Shown here: positions 8,961-17,622 of the stretch, piece after piece | Layout: every line of letters starts with the position of its first letter | How positions within the stretch are numbered: the stretch's first letter is position 1 | Assembly: GCF_010501105.1 (NCBI RefSeq) | Contig: NZ_QVMQ01000003.1 | Location: forward strand, 123,657 to 174,777 | From: Dysgonomonas sp. 511 | Lineage (GTDB): Bacteria; Bacteroidota; Bacteroidia; Bacteroidales; Dysgonomonadaceae | DNA: 51,121 nucleotides | Reading direction: 5' to 3' | Notes under the pieces: model-generated | The model's database searches: none | What the model saw: the letters and a program-made list of their open reading frames with translations, nothing else | Told to the model about the DNA's origin: nothing | Made by a program: the position numbers and the translations under genes

Positions 8961-9473
8961 TCAATCGCGGCTTTCCATAATTTTTGTTATCTCGGCAATA
9001 TACAGGTAATGAAAATCCTTTGCCGGGTACCATTGCCCTACCAGCTCTTTATCCAGAAAGGAAGCTTCTTCTATTTCTTGTACAAACAGCTTTTTGACAA
9101 ACATAGCTGTATGGGCTTCGGCAAAATAGGGTACGCCGTCTTCGAAGAGCGGGTTAAAACCAACTTTTGCTATTTTATCTTCGTCGCGTCCTGAGGTTTT
9201 GCCCAGATAGCCGAGTTCCTTGAGGTACTTCTTGTCGAAGAAGGTTAGTGAAAACGAATCCGCACTATCCACAAATTCTTTGGTATAACGTTGCGGACGG
9301 ATTACCACATAGGCTACTTCTTTGTTCCACATCACGCCAAACCCGCCCCAACTGGCGGTCATGGTATTTATACTGCCATCAGGTTTTGCTGCCGTAATGA
9401 GCATCCATTTGTTTTTCAACCCGAATGTATCGGGAGTAAAATCTTTTATATTTATTTCCTTAAAATCAGCCAT
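8961..9473 (-). CDS. Flavin reductase-like (FMN-binding split-barrel) protein
   Basis: 170 aa. The segment MLITAAKPDGSINTMTASWG followed by GFGVMWNKEVAYVVIRPQRY, with the Thr-Met-Thr-Ala-Ser-Trp-Gly core and R-P-x-R-Y, is typical of the flavin reductase-like domain that binds FMN and often uses NAD(P)H. The TKEFVDSADSFSLTFF and LGYLGKTSGRDEDKIAK parts also fit. The physiological partner is unknown; such genes are often isolated in Bacteroidales. It is separated from speA by about 77 nt. Confidence 0.85.
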   Translation of the reverse strand: MADFKEINIKDFTPDTFGLKNKWMLITAAKPDGSINTMTASWGGFGVMWNKEVAYVVIRPQRYTKEFVDSADSFSLTFFDKKYLKELGYLGKTSGRDEDKIAKVGFNPLFEDGVPYFAEAHTAMFVKKLFVQEIEEASFLDKELVGQWYPAKDFHYLYIAEITKIMESRD

Positions 9474-9788
9474 ATACTTATCCTTTAAAATACATTATAT
9501 TGTTAAAAAGTAACAGATGTAACAGTTATTTTTAGTTATCAGTTAACAATATTTTTTCTCTTTAGATACAAGTAAACAAGATACGAGATACAGGTTATGT
9601 TTTACCGGAAACCAAGTCGTTAACTCGTCTACGGGTATCTTGTATCTCTCTAAAAAGTAACAAAAGTAACACATTTCTGCTGTTTTTTTATTGTTACTTT
9701 TTTTAGGTAGTACATCTTACTATCACCCTATAGATAAAAAAGTTGCAATAAAGTTGTGATTATAATTGCCCTTTCGTAAAATGCAAAA
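9474..9788. other. Repeat-rich intergenic region between flavin reductase and lepA
   Basis: About 315 bp without an ORF I can support. It holds several copies of the short word GTAACA or its complement, and an inverted repeat AAAAAGTAACAA (9652-9663) / TTGTTACTTTTT (9691-9702). A second, imperfect inverted pair sits around GATACGAGATACAGG and GGGTATCTTGTATCTC (about 9575-9640). It may act as the lepA terminator or be old repeat debris. Confidence 0.4.
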
Positions 9789-11576
9789 CTAATCGAGTTT
9801 CAATACTGCAAGGAACGCTTTTTGTGGTACCTCTACGTTACCTACTTGTTTCATCCGTTTCTTTCCTTCTTTTTGTTTCTCAAGAAGCTTGCGTTTGCGC
9901 GAGATATCGCCTCCATAACATTTGGCCGTCACATCCTTGCGAACAGCCTTGATCGTTTCGCGGGCGATAATCTTCGCACCTATGGCGGCCTGTATGGCTA
10001 TGTCGAATTGTTGACGTGGTATCAGTTCTTTCAACTTCTCACACATACGGCGTCCGAAATTAACTGCATTATCTATATGGGTAAGAGTCGACAATGCATC
10101 AACAGATTCCCCATTGAGCAGTATATCCAGTTTCACCAACCTGGCTTCGCGATAGTCGTGCATGTGGTAGTCGAATGATGCGTATCCTTTCGAGATACTT
10201 TTCAGCTTGTCGTAAAAGTCGATTACGATTTCGCCGAGCGGTATATCGTATATGATTTCTACACGGTCGCCCGAAATATATTCCTGCTTGATGAGGATAC
10301 CGCGCTTGCCGAGGCACAGGGTCATGATAGGCCCTATGTATGTGGTGCTGGTAATTACCGATGCCCGTATGTATGGTTCTTCGATGTAGTCGATGAGGGT
10401 TGGGTCGGGCAATCCGGCGGGGTTATGCACTTCTTTGGTATTGCCTTTCTTGTCGTGCACAATGTAAGATACGTTGGGCACGGTGGTGATTACATCCATA
10501 TTGAACTCGCGGTCGAGCCTTTCCTGTATGATTTCCATGTGCAACAACCCAAGGAATCCGCAACGGAATCCGAATCCCAATGCAACGGACGATTCGGGCT
10601 GAAAGGTGAGTGAGGCGTCGTTCAACTGCAATTTTTCGAGTGATGCGCGCAGGTCTTCGAAGTCTTCGCTCTCTATTGGATATACTCCGGCAAATACCAT
10701 TGGTTTCACTTCTTCGAAACCTTCGATGGCTTTGCTGGCCGGCTTTTTTACATGGGTGATGGTATCTCCCACTTTTACTTCTTTCGATGTCTTTATTCCT
10801 GATATGATGTAGCCGACATCGCCGCATCCTACTTCATCTTTTGGCAACATTGTTAGTTTCAATACGCCTACTTCGTCTGCGTCATATTCTTTTCCCGTAT
10901 TAATAAATTTAACCAGGTCTCCTTTTTTGATGCTGCCGTTTACTACTTTAAAATAGGCTATAATCCCCCGGAATGAATTGAATACAGAATCGAAGATCAA
11001 TGCTTGCAATGGGGCTTCGGGATCACCTTTGGGGGCAGGGATGCGTTCGATAATTGCGTCTAATATATCGTAAACCCCTTCGCCGGTTTTGCCACTGGCA
11101 CGAATAATTTCTTCCCGTTTTACCCCTAGTAGTTCAATAATCTGGTCTTCTACTTCGTCGGGCATGGCGCTAGGCAGGTCTATCTTGTTGAGGATAGGAA
11201 TGATTTCGAGGTCGTTATCTATGGCCATATACAGGTTGGAGATGGTTTGCGCCTGAATGCCTTGTGCTGCATCAACAATCAGCAGAGCTCCTTCGCAGGC
11301 TGCGATGGAACGTGAAACTTCGTATGAGAAGTCGACGTGTCCGGGGGTATCTATCAGGTTGAGTATGTATTTTTCCCCTTTGTATGTATATTCCATTTGT
11401 ATGGCATGGCTCTTGATTGTGATTCCTCGTTCACGCTCCAAATCCATATCGTCGAGCAACTGAGCCTGCAAGTTTTTACCTTCTACGGTTTTGGTATATT
11501 CCAACAATCTGTCGGCAAGCGTACTTTTTCCGTGGTCGATATGTGCAATAATGCAAAAGTTTCGTATTTTATTCAT
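9789..11576 (-). CDS. lepA: Elongation factor 4 (back-translocase)
   Basis: Ribosome-associated translational GTPase. 595 aa is the normal length. The GTPase motifs are G1 [15 protein letters not shown], switch [10 protein letters not shown]3 DTPGHVDF and G4 NKIDLPSA. The central [15 protein letters not shown] motif belongs to the EF-G-like domain. The LepA-specific C-terminal domain ends with [20 protein letters not shown] and [18 protein letters not shown], which tells it from EF-G. A perfect -7 box (TATATTTG, minus strand, 11635-11642) lies about 60 nt upstream. Confidence 0.97.
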   Translation of the reverse strand: MNKIRNFCIIAHIDHGKSTLADRLLEYTKTVEGKNLQAQLLDDMDLERERGITIKSHAIQMEYTYKGEKYILNLIDTPGHVDFSYEVSRSIAACEGALLIVDAAQGIQAQTISNLYMAIDNDLEIIPILNKIDLPSAMPDEVEDQIIELLGVKREEIIRASGKTGEGVYDILDAIIERIPAPKGDPEAPLQALIFDSVFNSFRGIIAYFKVVNGSIKKGDLVKFINTGKEYDADEVGVLKLTMLPKDEVGCGDVGYIISGIKTSKEVKVGDTITHVKKPASKAIEGFEEVKPMVFAGVYPIESEDFEDLRASLEKLQLNDASLTFQPESSVALGFGFRCGFLGLLHMEIIQERLDREFNMDVITTVPNVSYIVHDKKGNTKEVHNPAGLPDPTLIDYIEEPYIRASVITSTTYIGPIMTLCLGKRGILIKQEYISGDRVEIIYDIPLGEIVIDFYDKLKSISKGYASFDYHMHDYREARLVKLDILLNGESVDALSTLTHIDNAVNFGRRMCEKLKELIPRQQFDIAIQAAIGAKIIARETIKAVRKDVTAKCYGGDISRKRKLLEKQKEGKKRMKQVGNVEVPQKAFLAVLKLD

Positions 11577-11634
11577 TTATAGTAATTGATTCTTTTTATA
11601 ATCATGTTTGGGTATATTACCCCAATTTAGACTG

Positions 11635-11642
11635 CAAATATA
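11635..11642 (-). promoter_or_regulatory. -7 promoter box of lepA
   Basis: Minus-strand TATATTTG matches TAnnTTTG, 59 nt before the lepA ATG. No -33 TTTG is obvious. Confidence 0.45.
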
Positions 11643-11728
11643 CGAAAGATATATCAACTTTTATCTATCTGTAAAGAATAGGTTTTCTAATTTTATTGAA
11701 CAAAAAAAGAAAAAAGATAAATTTTTAT

Positions 11729-11758
11729 TTTGAGATTAGAAAAAAGTGCATATCTTTG
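11729..11758 (+). promoter_or_regulatory. Promoter of tRNA-Ser
   Basis: TTTG (11729-11732) and TATCTTTG (11751-11758) are 18 nt apart, a good Bacteroidota -33/-7 pair. The tRNA begins 36 nt after the -7 box. Confidence 0.75.
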
Positions 11759-11794
11759 CAACGCTTTTGAGGAAAAGCAACGGTGCTATGCACT

Positions 11795-11880
<86 letters not shown>

Positions 11881-11893
11881 AAACCAAAACATT

Positions 11894-11920
11894 AAAAGAC
11901 GGCTTGTAGTCGTCTTTTTT
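11894..11920 (+). terminator. Terminator after tRNA-Ser
   Basis: AAAAGACG pairs with CGTCTTTT (8 bp, 9-nt loop) and is followed by a T run. It lies 14 nt after the tRNA. Confidence 0.8.
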
Positions 11921-11989
11921 CGTATATATACCTCTACGATACTGTTTTAACCCCTATATGTTAGTGTGTGTAATTGTATGCCGATATGT

Positions 11990-12002
11990 GCCATAATATG
12001 GC
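11990..12002. promoter_or_regulatory. Palindrome upstream of integrase
   Basis: GCCATAATATGGC is a 6-bp perfect inverted repeat around one base. Related words flank it (GCCGATAT to the left, ATATTTGGC to the right). It is a candidate excisionase or integrase binding site in the attL arm. Confidence 0.35.
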
Positions 12003-12014
12003 AATATTTGGCTC

Positions 12015-12058
12015 TTGTGTAACGAAATTGCCGAAACGTTACACAAAGCGTTACACAA
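12015..12058. repeat. Three CGTTACACAA decamers (candidate integrase arm sites/operator)
   Basis: The 10-mer occurs inverted at 12015-12024 (TTGTGTAACG) and direct at 12037-12046 and 12049-12058. The two direct copies have a 12-bp period. All lie between the tRNA attachment region and the integrase -7 box, where phage arm-type sites and integrase autoregulation sites are expected. Confidence 0.6.
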
Positions 12059-12065
12059 AATTTTA

Positions 12066-12073
12066 TATCTTTG
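12066..12073 (+). promoter_or_regulatory. -7 promoter box of integrase
   Basis: TATCTTTG, a perfect TAnnTTTG, 26 nt before the integrase ATG. The -33 region is occupied by the CGTTACACAA repeats, which suggests that binding there controls the promoter. Confidence 0.6.
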
Positions 12074-12099
12074 AAATATAATCTTAAAATCAAAACAAT

Positions 12100-13272
12100 A
12101 TGGATAATGTTGTTGTGTCATTTGTATTTGACTTGAGGGGAGTAACAAAAGACAATGCAAAGAAAGAAGCTCCTATTCATGTTCGGGTATATGAACCTAA
12201 AACCAGAATAAGAAAATACATTCATACTAATGAATTTATATTGAAGAGCCAATATTCAGATGTTGGTACAGGTGGTTTATCCATAATCAAACATCCGAAT
12301 GCAGCAGCAATCAAAGCACGTATAGATAAAATCTTCGCTAAAGTACAAGCCTTCGTCTATTCCGATAAGTGCGAGACAATGGAAGATGTAGAGAATTGGG
12401 ACAAAGAAGATGATCTATCAACTACTAATGTCGTAGAGTTCATCAAAGCTGATCTACAAAGACGTGAAGTTTCGTTGTCTGTACTGGAGTATAACAATTC
12501 ATTTATCAAACGTCTGGAAGAGTTTGGCAAAATAAAAACATTTGCAGACCTCACATATAGTAGGATTGAAGACTTTGATCTACATCTAAAAAAAACAATC
12601 AAATCACAACCGACATTGTACAAACGTCATTCTCTTTTCAAAGGCTATTTAGAGAAAGCCAGGCGAAGAGGACTGATTGAACGCAATCCTTATGATGAAT
12701 TTACTTTCAAGAAAGGTAAATCGGACGATCCTGTATATCTTATTGAGTCGGAAGTAAAACAAATAATAAATTATAAACCTAAAGGTGCAGCAAAAGAAAG
12801 TCTTGAACGAGTAAGAGACTTATTTATCTTCCAATGTTATACTGGCTTATCATATACCGACCTCGAATCGTTTAGCAGAGATAGTATACAAGTTATTAAC
12901 GGACAAAAGGAAATTCACGGCACCAGAAATAAAACAGGAGTACCCTATGTTGTTTTGCTTCTTCCGATAGCTGAAGAGATAGCAGATAAATACGATTATA
13001 CACTACCTGTTATCAGTAACCAGAAATATAATGACTATCTGGGTACGTTAATAGAACGAATCGGGATAGACAAGAACGTTACCACTCATACAGGGCGACA
13101 TACTTTCGGGACCTATCTAATAAACAAAGGAGTAAGTATAGAAGCTATCCCTAAGATTATGGGACATACTAATATGAAACAATCTCTTTTATATGCTCGG
13201 ATGCTCGGAGTAACAGCCATCAACGAAATGAAAGAAAAACTACTCGATAAAGAAGAGAAGAACGCAAAATAA
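12100..13272 (+). CDS. int: Phage tyrosine integrase
   Basis: 390-aa site-specific recombinase that would integrate and excise the phage at tRNA-Ser. It has an N-terminal arm-binding region (about 1-100), a SAM-like core-binding domain (about 105-200) and a catalytic domain (about 215-380). Visible catalytic residues are Lys in RNKTGVPY, His330/Arg333/His334 in TTHTGRHTFGTYL, His356 in IMGHTNMKQ, and the nucleophile Tyr365 in SLLYARM. The position where most family members have the first catalytic Arg (CYTGLR) reads CYTGLS here (Ser251). Substitution at this site is common in Bacteroidota integrases. It is adjacent to tRNA-Ser with its own promoter. Confidence 0.95.
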   Translation: MDNVVVSFVFDLRGVTKDNAKKEAPIHVRVYEPKTRIRKYIHTNEFILKSQYSDVGTGGLSIIKHPNAAAIKARIDKIFAKVQAFVYSDKCETMEDVENWDKEDDLSTTNVVEFIKADLQRREVSLSVLEYNNSFIKRLEEFGKIKTFADLTYSRIEDFDLHLKKTIKSQPTLYKRHSLFKGYLEKARRRGLIERNPYDEFTFKKGKSDDPVYLIESEVKQIINYKPKGAAKESLERVRDLFIFQCYTGLSYTDLESFSRDSIQVINGQKEIHGTRNKTGVPYVVLLLPIAEEIADKYDYTLPVISNQKYNDYLGTLIERIGIDKNVTTHTGRHTFGTYLINKGVSIEAIPKIMGHTNMKQSLLYARMLGVTAINEMKEKLLDKEEKNAK

Positions 13273-13437
13273 GAAGAATAGAATTGTTAAACATTTATAA
13301 ATCTTTCTATATTTTCACACACTACCATACAGCAACATACAAAGCCATATATTTACATATAAATATCTAATTTTTAGCATTTTGTTTGCTTTTTAGTTAT
13401 ATGTATATTGCCTTTATTTTCTAAAACACATAAGGCA

Positions 13438-13731
13438 ATGGATACAATATTAACCCTCACAGAGTATTCTGGATACATCGGAGTACCAGCAGAAGAAATA
13501 AATGGTCACTCCCGAAAATACGAACACAAAATACCTCGGCACCTATATTGGCTGTATCTGAACAAAAACGGAATAGGTAAAAGAACTATAGCCCGAAAAT
13601 TCAATATGGTTCACTCTTCAATAGTGAACGGCATCAATACTATTTCCAATCTCATAGAAACAGAAGATAAAATACTTTCAGATTACGAAGGTTTTATATC
13701 TACTTTTTTGCATCAACAAGAATGCAACTAA
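13438..13731 (+). CDS. Small DnaA domain IV-like DNA-binding protein
   Basis: 97 aa from the ATG at 13438; the frame can be opened upstream from a TTG, but MDTILTLTEYSG is the more natural start. The segment KIPRHLYWLYLNKNGIGKRT followed by IARKFNMVHSSIVNGINTI resembles the helix-turn-helix of DnaA domain IV, where the basic loop and the H-S-x-V-like signature contact the DnaA box. There is no AAA+ ATPase part. It could bind the phage origin or act as a transcription regulator. It stands between integrase and the nozzle-like gene. The fold assignment is by motif only. Confidence 0.6.
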   Translation: MDTILTLTEYSGYIGVPAEEINGHSRKYEHKIPRHLYWLYLNKNGIGKRTIARKFNMVHSSIVNGINTISNLIETEDKILSDYEGFISTFLHQQECN

Positions 13732-13752
13732 TATTTCATCAAAAACCAAAAT

Positions 13753-16320
13753 ATGTCAGAAAGAGTACAAACCCCATTCAATGGTATTACTACCATGCCT
13801 GCGTATCAGGAAGGCGATATGCTTTCACTGGTAAACTTACGCCCCGAAGGCGGTGTTTTAAACCCCGTTTCCCCCCGGAAAATAACACATGAACTATCAC
13901 AGCAATACGACATTGTTTTCATCCATCAGAACAATGACTATAAAAACTGGATAGGAGTAATCAACCAAAACGGATATGCATCCGTATATTGGGATATATT
14001 GAGCGACAACCCCAAAACAATTACATCCTACATTCAAGATACCATACACAGCATTCAGCAAGTAGGAAATACCCTTTCGCTAATATCAGACAGTAATATA
14101 TATTACCTGTTCTATCAGAATCAGGAATATACATTCTTAGGCGAACTTCCCGAAATACCTGTTATCCGGCTCGGCACAAACGCTACAGCTAAGGCGCAAC
14201 TCTACTATGCCAACGAATATGGTAAAAACACCATTAGCAAAAACAACTTTGTCGATGCCACAAAGGGGCTGCTCAACAAAGGCAGGGATCAGCTTGTCGA
14301 TCAATACGGTCAACAGTTCTTCGATGGGTTTATACTGCGTTATGCATTCAGGCTCTACGATGGCACTCTGGCTAAACATTCTCCACCGATACTGGCATTA
14401 CCGCCAAAAGATATTACAGAAATAAAGCAGTTGCAGTTCCGCTTCTATTTCTATGATGGCGAATGGCTGACAGACGACTCCTTTGTTACTACCGAAGGCT
14501 TTACCCTCAATCTCGGCTACGATTTAACCGGGGAACTAAATAACTGGACTGAGATCATTAAGTCTGTCGATATTTTCATATCCCCTCCGTTGGGCATTTC
14601 CAATACCGAAGATATCGATTCCAATATACTAAACGATGTAACTAGTTTTTGGAATGTTATCAATATTCCTAAAACGTACACATCCGGCATCCTGTCAAAA
14701 GTAAGGGATGCTTCTACATTCTACCTTATACGAAGCCTTGATATCGGCACAACATCCGGTTTCCTCGGCGATATACTTCCCGATAAAGAAAAAGACGTTT
14801 CCCTGCTCGACAACCTCATCTATCAGGAGCTAATGGCTAACGACAACTTCTCGAACCATAAATACGGCGCATCCGCTACCTATGTCTATAACAACAGGCT
14901 GCATCTTGGAAATATAAAGACCACATTCTTTCGGGGCTTCCATCCAGGATACTTCAATTGGTGGACAGCCTACAACGGCGTTGACAAAACTACCGGCACT
15001 ACCAGGCGCATAGTTACCGAAGTAGAAGTACAGGCCGGCACATCTGTCGGCAAGGTATATTCCGCTTACAGCGATTACTTTTCAGTCAGCAAGCTGTTCT
15101 CCAGTGCTATGATATCATACCCCGATCCGCGCGCACGCCGTATCACTATCTACGAGGTCGATGACAACAATGTATGGACACGCGTGTTTACCGCACCCCT
15201 GCAAACGCACAACTTCCTCAATGTCGCATATTACCTGAACGGGGATTTAAAGCCGATAGTGGGTGAAACAACACCACTACCTGTAACACCACCTGATACA
15301 TCCAAAGAAGTCACCCTGTCGGAACCAAACAAGATAAAAGTATCCGAATTAAACAACCCTGTAGGTTTCCCCAATGCAAATACCTATCAGGTAGGCAACG
15401 GCACTATACTCGCTATGGCCACCAATGCTATGAACGTATCCGACCGCAACTACGGGCAGTACCCGTTGTATGTATTCACCACACAGGGCATATGGAATAT
15501 GAATATCGGCGATGGCGAGGTGCTTTATTCCACTTTGTCTGCTCCCACATCATCCGAAACGCCCACTACTGCCATTGTAGGCGAAACACCCTATGGCGTT
15601 GCATTCACCACGCAGCGAGGGTTGAGTATTATCAACGGGCAGGCAGTACAATTTATCTCCCCGCAAATCGAACAACGCCCGTTGCCTTTAAGCATAGAGA
15701 CAAACGCCCATTGCGATGGCGTTGTGTTCCTACCGGTCTACGAAAAATTTTCCGATATACTGAAGGGTATTTCCGCATTGATCTACAACCCGTATCACAA
15801 CGAACTTATTATTAACACGCCCGGCAAAGATTCAAACTTTGTACTCCGGTTGGACTATAACCAGTTCTACCAATCTACCGAAAAGGTTGATCTGGTAGTC
15901 GGCAATGCCTTTCCCGAACTTTTGGTTATAGGCGACAATAAGGTAAAAGATTTTTCTTTATCTCAGCCCCCGTCCACTCACGTCAGTTTCATCATGCGCC
16001 CTTTGCAATTAGGCATTGTGGGTATCAAGAGGCTCGAAAGAATGATTATGAGAGGTACATTGTTCAATGTAAAGAATCCGGCGGAGGACAAATTCTCTAT
16101 GGCTATTACATACCACTCCAACGATGGTGTCAACTTAATGGCTCTTCGCGGACTGTCTTTGCCGCAGGGCAATATCAGGGATAAGGATATGGGATTGTTC
16201 GGTTCTGGTAAATTCAGCCGTTTTTCATTCCTGTTTGCAGGTATGCTCGACGACAACAGCCAGATACAGTTTCTCGAATCGGTTATCAATGCAGAATACA
16301 ACAATACCAAAATGAGGTAA
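13753..16320 (+). CDS. Large phage structural protein, possibly tail nozzle-like
   Basis: 855 aa, beta-rich, no signal peptide or membrane segment. The N-terminus (VQTPFNGITTMPAYQEGDML followed by SLVNLRPEGG) resembles beta-propeller-type phage tail proteins that begin by taking in a list of values. Phrases such as FTTQGIWNMNIGDGEVLYST and AFTTQRGLSIINGQAVQFIS look like propeller blades. T7 gp12-type nozzle proteins are of similar size and build, so I infer a tail-tip/nozzle role, not proven. It is read rightward and ends at a bidirectional terminator, apart from the leftward structural block. Codon choice is slightly more GC-rich than its neighbours. Confidence 0.6.
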   Translation: MSERVQTPFNGITTMPAYQEGDMLSLVNLRPEGGVLNPVSPRKITHELSQQYDIVFIHQNNDYKNWIGVINQNGYASVYWDILSDNPKTITSYIQDTIHSIQQVGNTLSLISDSNIYYLFYQNQEYTFLGELPEIPVIRLGTNATAKAQLYYANEYGKNTISKNNFVDATKGLLNKGRDQLVDQYGQQFFDGFILRYAFRLYDGTLAKHSPPILALPPKDITEIKQLQFRFYFYDGEWLTDDSFVTTEGFTLNLGYDLTGELNNWTEIIKSVDIFISPPLGISNTEDIDSNILNDVTSFWNVINIPKTYTSGILSKVRDASTFYLIRSLDIGTTSGFLGDILPDKEKDVSLLDNLIYQELMANDNFSNHKYGASATYVYNNRLHLGNIKTTFFRGFHPGYFNWWTAYNGVDKTTGTTRRIVTEVEVQAGTSVGKVYSAYSDYFSVSKLFSSAMISYPDPRARRITIYEVDDNNVWTRVFTAPLQTHNFLNVAYYLNGDLKPIVGETTPLPVTPPDTSKEVTLSEPNKIKVSELNNPVGFPNANTYQVGNGTILAMATNAMNVSDRNYGQYPLYVFTTQGIWNMNIGDGEVLYSTLSAPTSSETPTTAIVGETPYGVAFTTQRGLSIINGQAVQFISPQIEQRPLPLSIETNAHCDGVVFLPVYEKFSDILKGISALIYNPYHNELIINTPGKDSNFVLRLDYNQFYQSTEKVDLVVGNAFPELLVIGDNKVKDFSLSQPPSTHVSFIMRPLQLGIVGIKRLERMIMRGTLFNVKNPAEDKFSMAITYHSNDGVNLMALRGLSLPQGNIRDKDMGLFGSGKFSRFSFLFAGMLDDNSQIQFLESVINAEYNNTKMR

Positions 16321-16325
16321 TAATT

Positions 16326-16353
16326 AAGGGGCTTTAAATCGACAAAGCCCCTT
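16326..16353. terminator. Bidirectional terminator between converging genes
   Basis: AAGGGGCTTT pairs with AAAGCCCCTT (10 bp, 8-nt loop) in the 36-nt gap between the 855-aa gene and the oppositely read lipoprotein gene. Confidence 0.8.
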
Positions 16354-16356
16354 GTT

Positions 16357-16881
16357 CTATTCCGTTATTTTCGAATATTCGGATATGGTGTAGATATTCG
16401 GATGCACCATATTCTCAAACGCAACCATTTCCATTATTAGCTTATTGCCGTTGAGCTTATATTTTATACAAACTTTTTGATCTGAGTTTGCAATCCACTT
16501 TAGATAGCCGTCCTCTATCTTATAAGAGATAGCTTGGTCTTTCTCTAAAACAGATGAAACAATAATAGAATTTTTGTTATTTATTTCTATTCTAACTTCT
16601 TTTGCGTTAAATAATCCAGATTCAGGTATAATATCCGGCTCTCCATAATTACCCAAATACTCAGTAACCACCGCATCAACAGGATAAAGCACATCGCCTT
16701 TTTCCTCATCATACCGTGCCGGATTAATGGTCTTGCTATATTCCACCTTCCACTTGCCTACTATCTTTTCATCTATCATACTAGTTCCGTTACCTTGTTT
16801 GCCTCCGTCTGTTCCGTCATCATCCGATGAGCATGATGCAAACATCCCTATCAATAAAAATATATACAATATATGTTTCAT
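16357..16881 (-). CDS. Putative lipoprotein carried by the phage
   Basis: 174 aa. MKHILYIFLLIGMFASCSS is a type II signal peptide with lipobox FASC, followed by a Ser/Asp/Gly-rich linker (SDDDGTDGGKQGNG). The mature part begins IVGKWKVEYSKTINP and has alternating beta strands. This is similar in style to the small lipocalin-like lipoproteins of Bacteroidales, so a beta-barrel fold is possible. It is alone between terminators within the phage and is not needed for virion building. It is therefore a candidate lysogenic-conversion gene expressed on the host envelope. Function unknown. Confidence 0.7.
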   Translation of the reverse strand: MKHILYIFLLIGMFASCSSDDDGTDGGKQGNGTSMIDEKIVGKWKVEYSKTINPARYDEEKGDVLYPVDAVVTEYLGNYGEPDIIPESGLFNAKEVRIEINNKNSIIVSSVLEKDQAISYKIEDGYLKWIANSDQKVCIKYKLNGNKLIMEMVAFENMVHPNIYTISEYSKITE

Positions 16882-16963
16882 TTCATGTAAAGATTAATCG
16901 TAAGCCAAAGTTAATAAAATATTCATATTTGTAGTATATGTATTATAAAAAGGTATGCTGCAT

Positions 16964-16997
16964 AAAAAAATAGGGCTTATCTCACGACAAACCCTAT
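16964..16997 (-). terminator. Terminator at the end of the leftward late block
   Basis: Minus strand ATAGGG pairs with CCCTAT, with a further inner stem (TTGTC/GATAA), and is followed by a run of seven T. It lies past the last leftward gene (stop at 17060). Confidence 0.75.
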
Positions 16998-17059
16998 CTC
17001 CCGATTAACCTTTAATTTAATAATACTGTATGAAACACATAATTTATCTTTACCGAAGA

Positions 17060-17506
17060 TCAACTTCGCATATATTTTTTAGCATACTTCATATATTTCT
17101 TTTTGGCCGCTTTTCTTTCTTCGGGAGTCGATTTGTTATTTCGGCTCAATGGCGTAGAATAGAAGAAAGACGTTTGTTTGAGACTGAGCATATCTACATG
17201 CTTTGGAATCCATTTCTTACGTTTGAATCTGTTTATATCCTCCCTATTTACAGATACAAGTTTATTGCTGTATCGGATAACCTCTTCTGTCTGTTCATTT
17301 CCGTTAGCATCTTTCGTCTTTACTCTTTCTCTTACAGGCACTTCAAGAAGCATAACATGATACTGTTTGTTGAATGCCTTTTGCTTCATATCAGCCAAAC
17401 GAATAGCAAGATTCATTTTTAGTGAGTGACGCCAATAGAAAAACCAATTACACAATCCTATGTAATATTCTTTAAAATCTGAACGTATAATACTTATAAC
17501 TGACAT
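17060..17506 (-). CDS. Conserved-looking small phage protein, unknown function
   Basis: 148 aa, very basic at the C-terminus (KAAKKKYMKYAKKYMRS). The core YYIGLCNWFFYWRHSLKMNL, then AIRLADMKQKAFNKQYHVML, then INRFKRKKWIPKHVDML, resembles small proteins common in Bacteroidota phages, whose role I do not know. I keep the first ATG because the upstream 30 residues look like part of the same pattern; the alternative start is Met31 at 17416. It follows TerL on the same strand with a small hairpin between, and the operon ends at the terminator near 16,980. Confidence 0.6.
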   Translation of the reverse strand: MSVISIIRSDFKEYYIGLCNWFFYWRHSLKMNLAIRLADMKQKAFNKQYHVMLLEVPVRERVKTKDANGNEQTEEVIRYSNKLVSVNREDINRFKRKKWIPKHVDMLSLKQTSFFYSTPLSRNNKSTPEERKAAKKKYMKYAKKYMRS

Positions 17507-17530
17507 CCTGTAGTAATGATAATTGTAAAC

Positions 17531-17549
17531 AAAGAGGCTTGCAGCCTTT
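17531..17549 (-). terminator. Hairpin between TerL and the 148-aa gene
   Basis: AGGCT/AGCCT stem extended by A-T and G-T pairs, with a 3-nt loop and a short T run on the minus strand. Probably a weak terminator or processing site. Confidence 0.4.
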
Positions 17550-17622
17550 CAACTGCTAATTTACATATAAGCTTTTGTTCATGGCAATAATATGACCGGT
17601 AGTTTTCGACCACATAGCAATA

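Noticed and set aside
10423..10827. 134-aa Arg/His-rich frame inside lepA
   Set aside because: It is in another frame of lepA on the same strand, with extreme Arg content typical of shadow frames.
17603..17613. TTTTCGACCAC, matching 11 bp of the 37-bp element
   Set aside because: It is in reversed orientation relative to the two full copies, is only 11 bp long, lies between two genes of the same strand and has no -7 box at the fixed distances. Likely chance.
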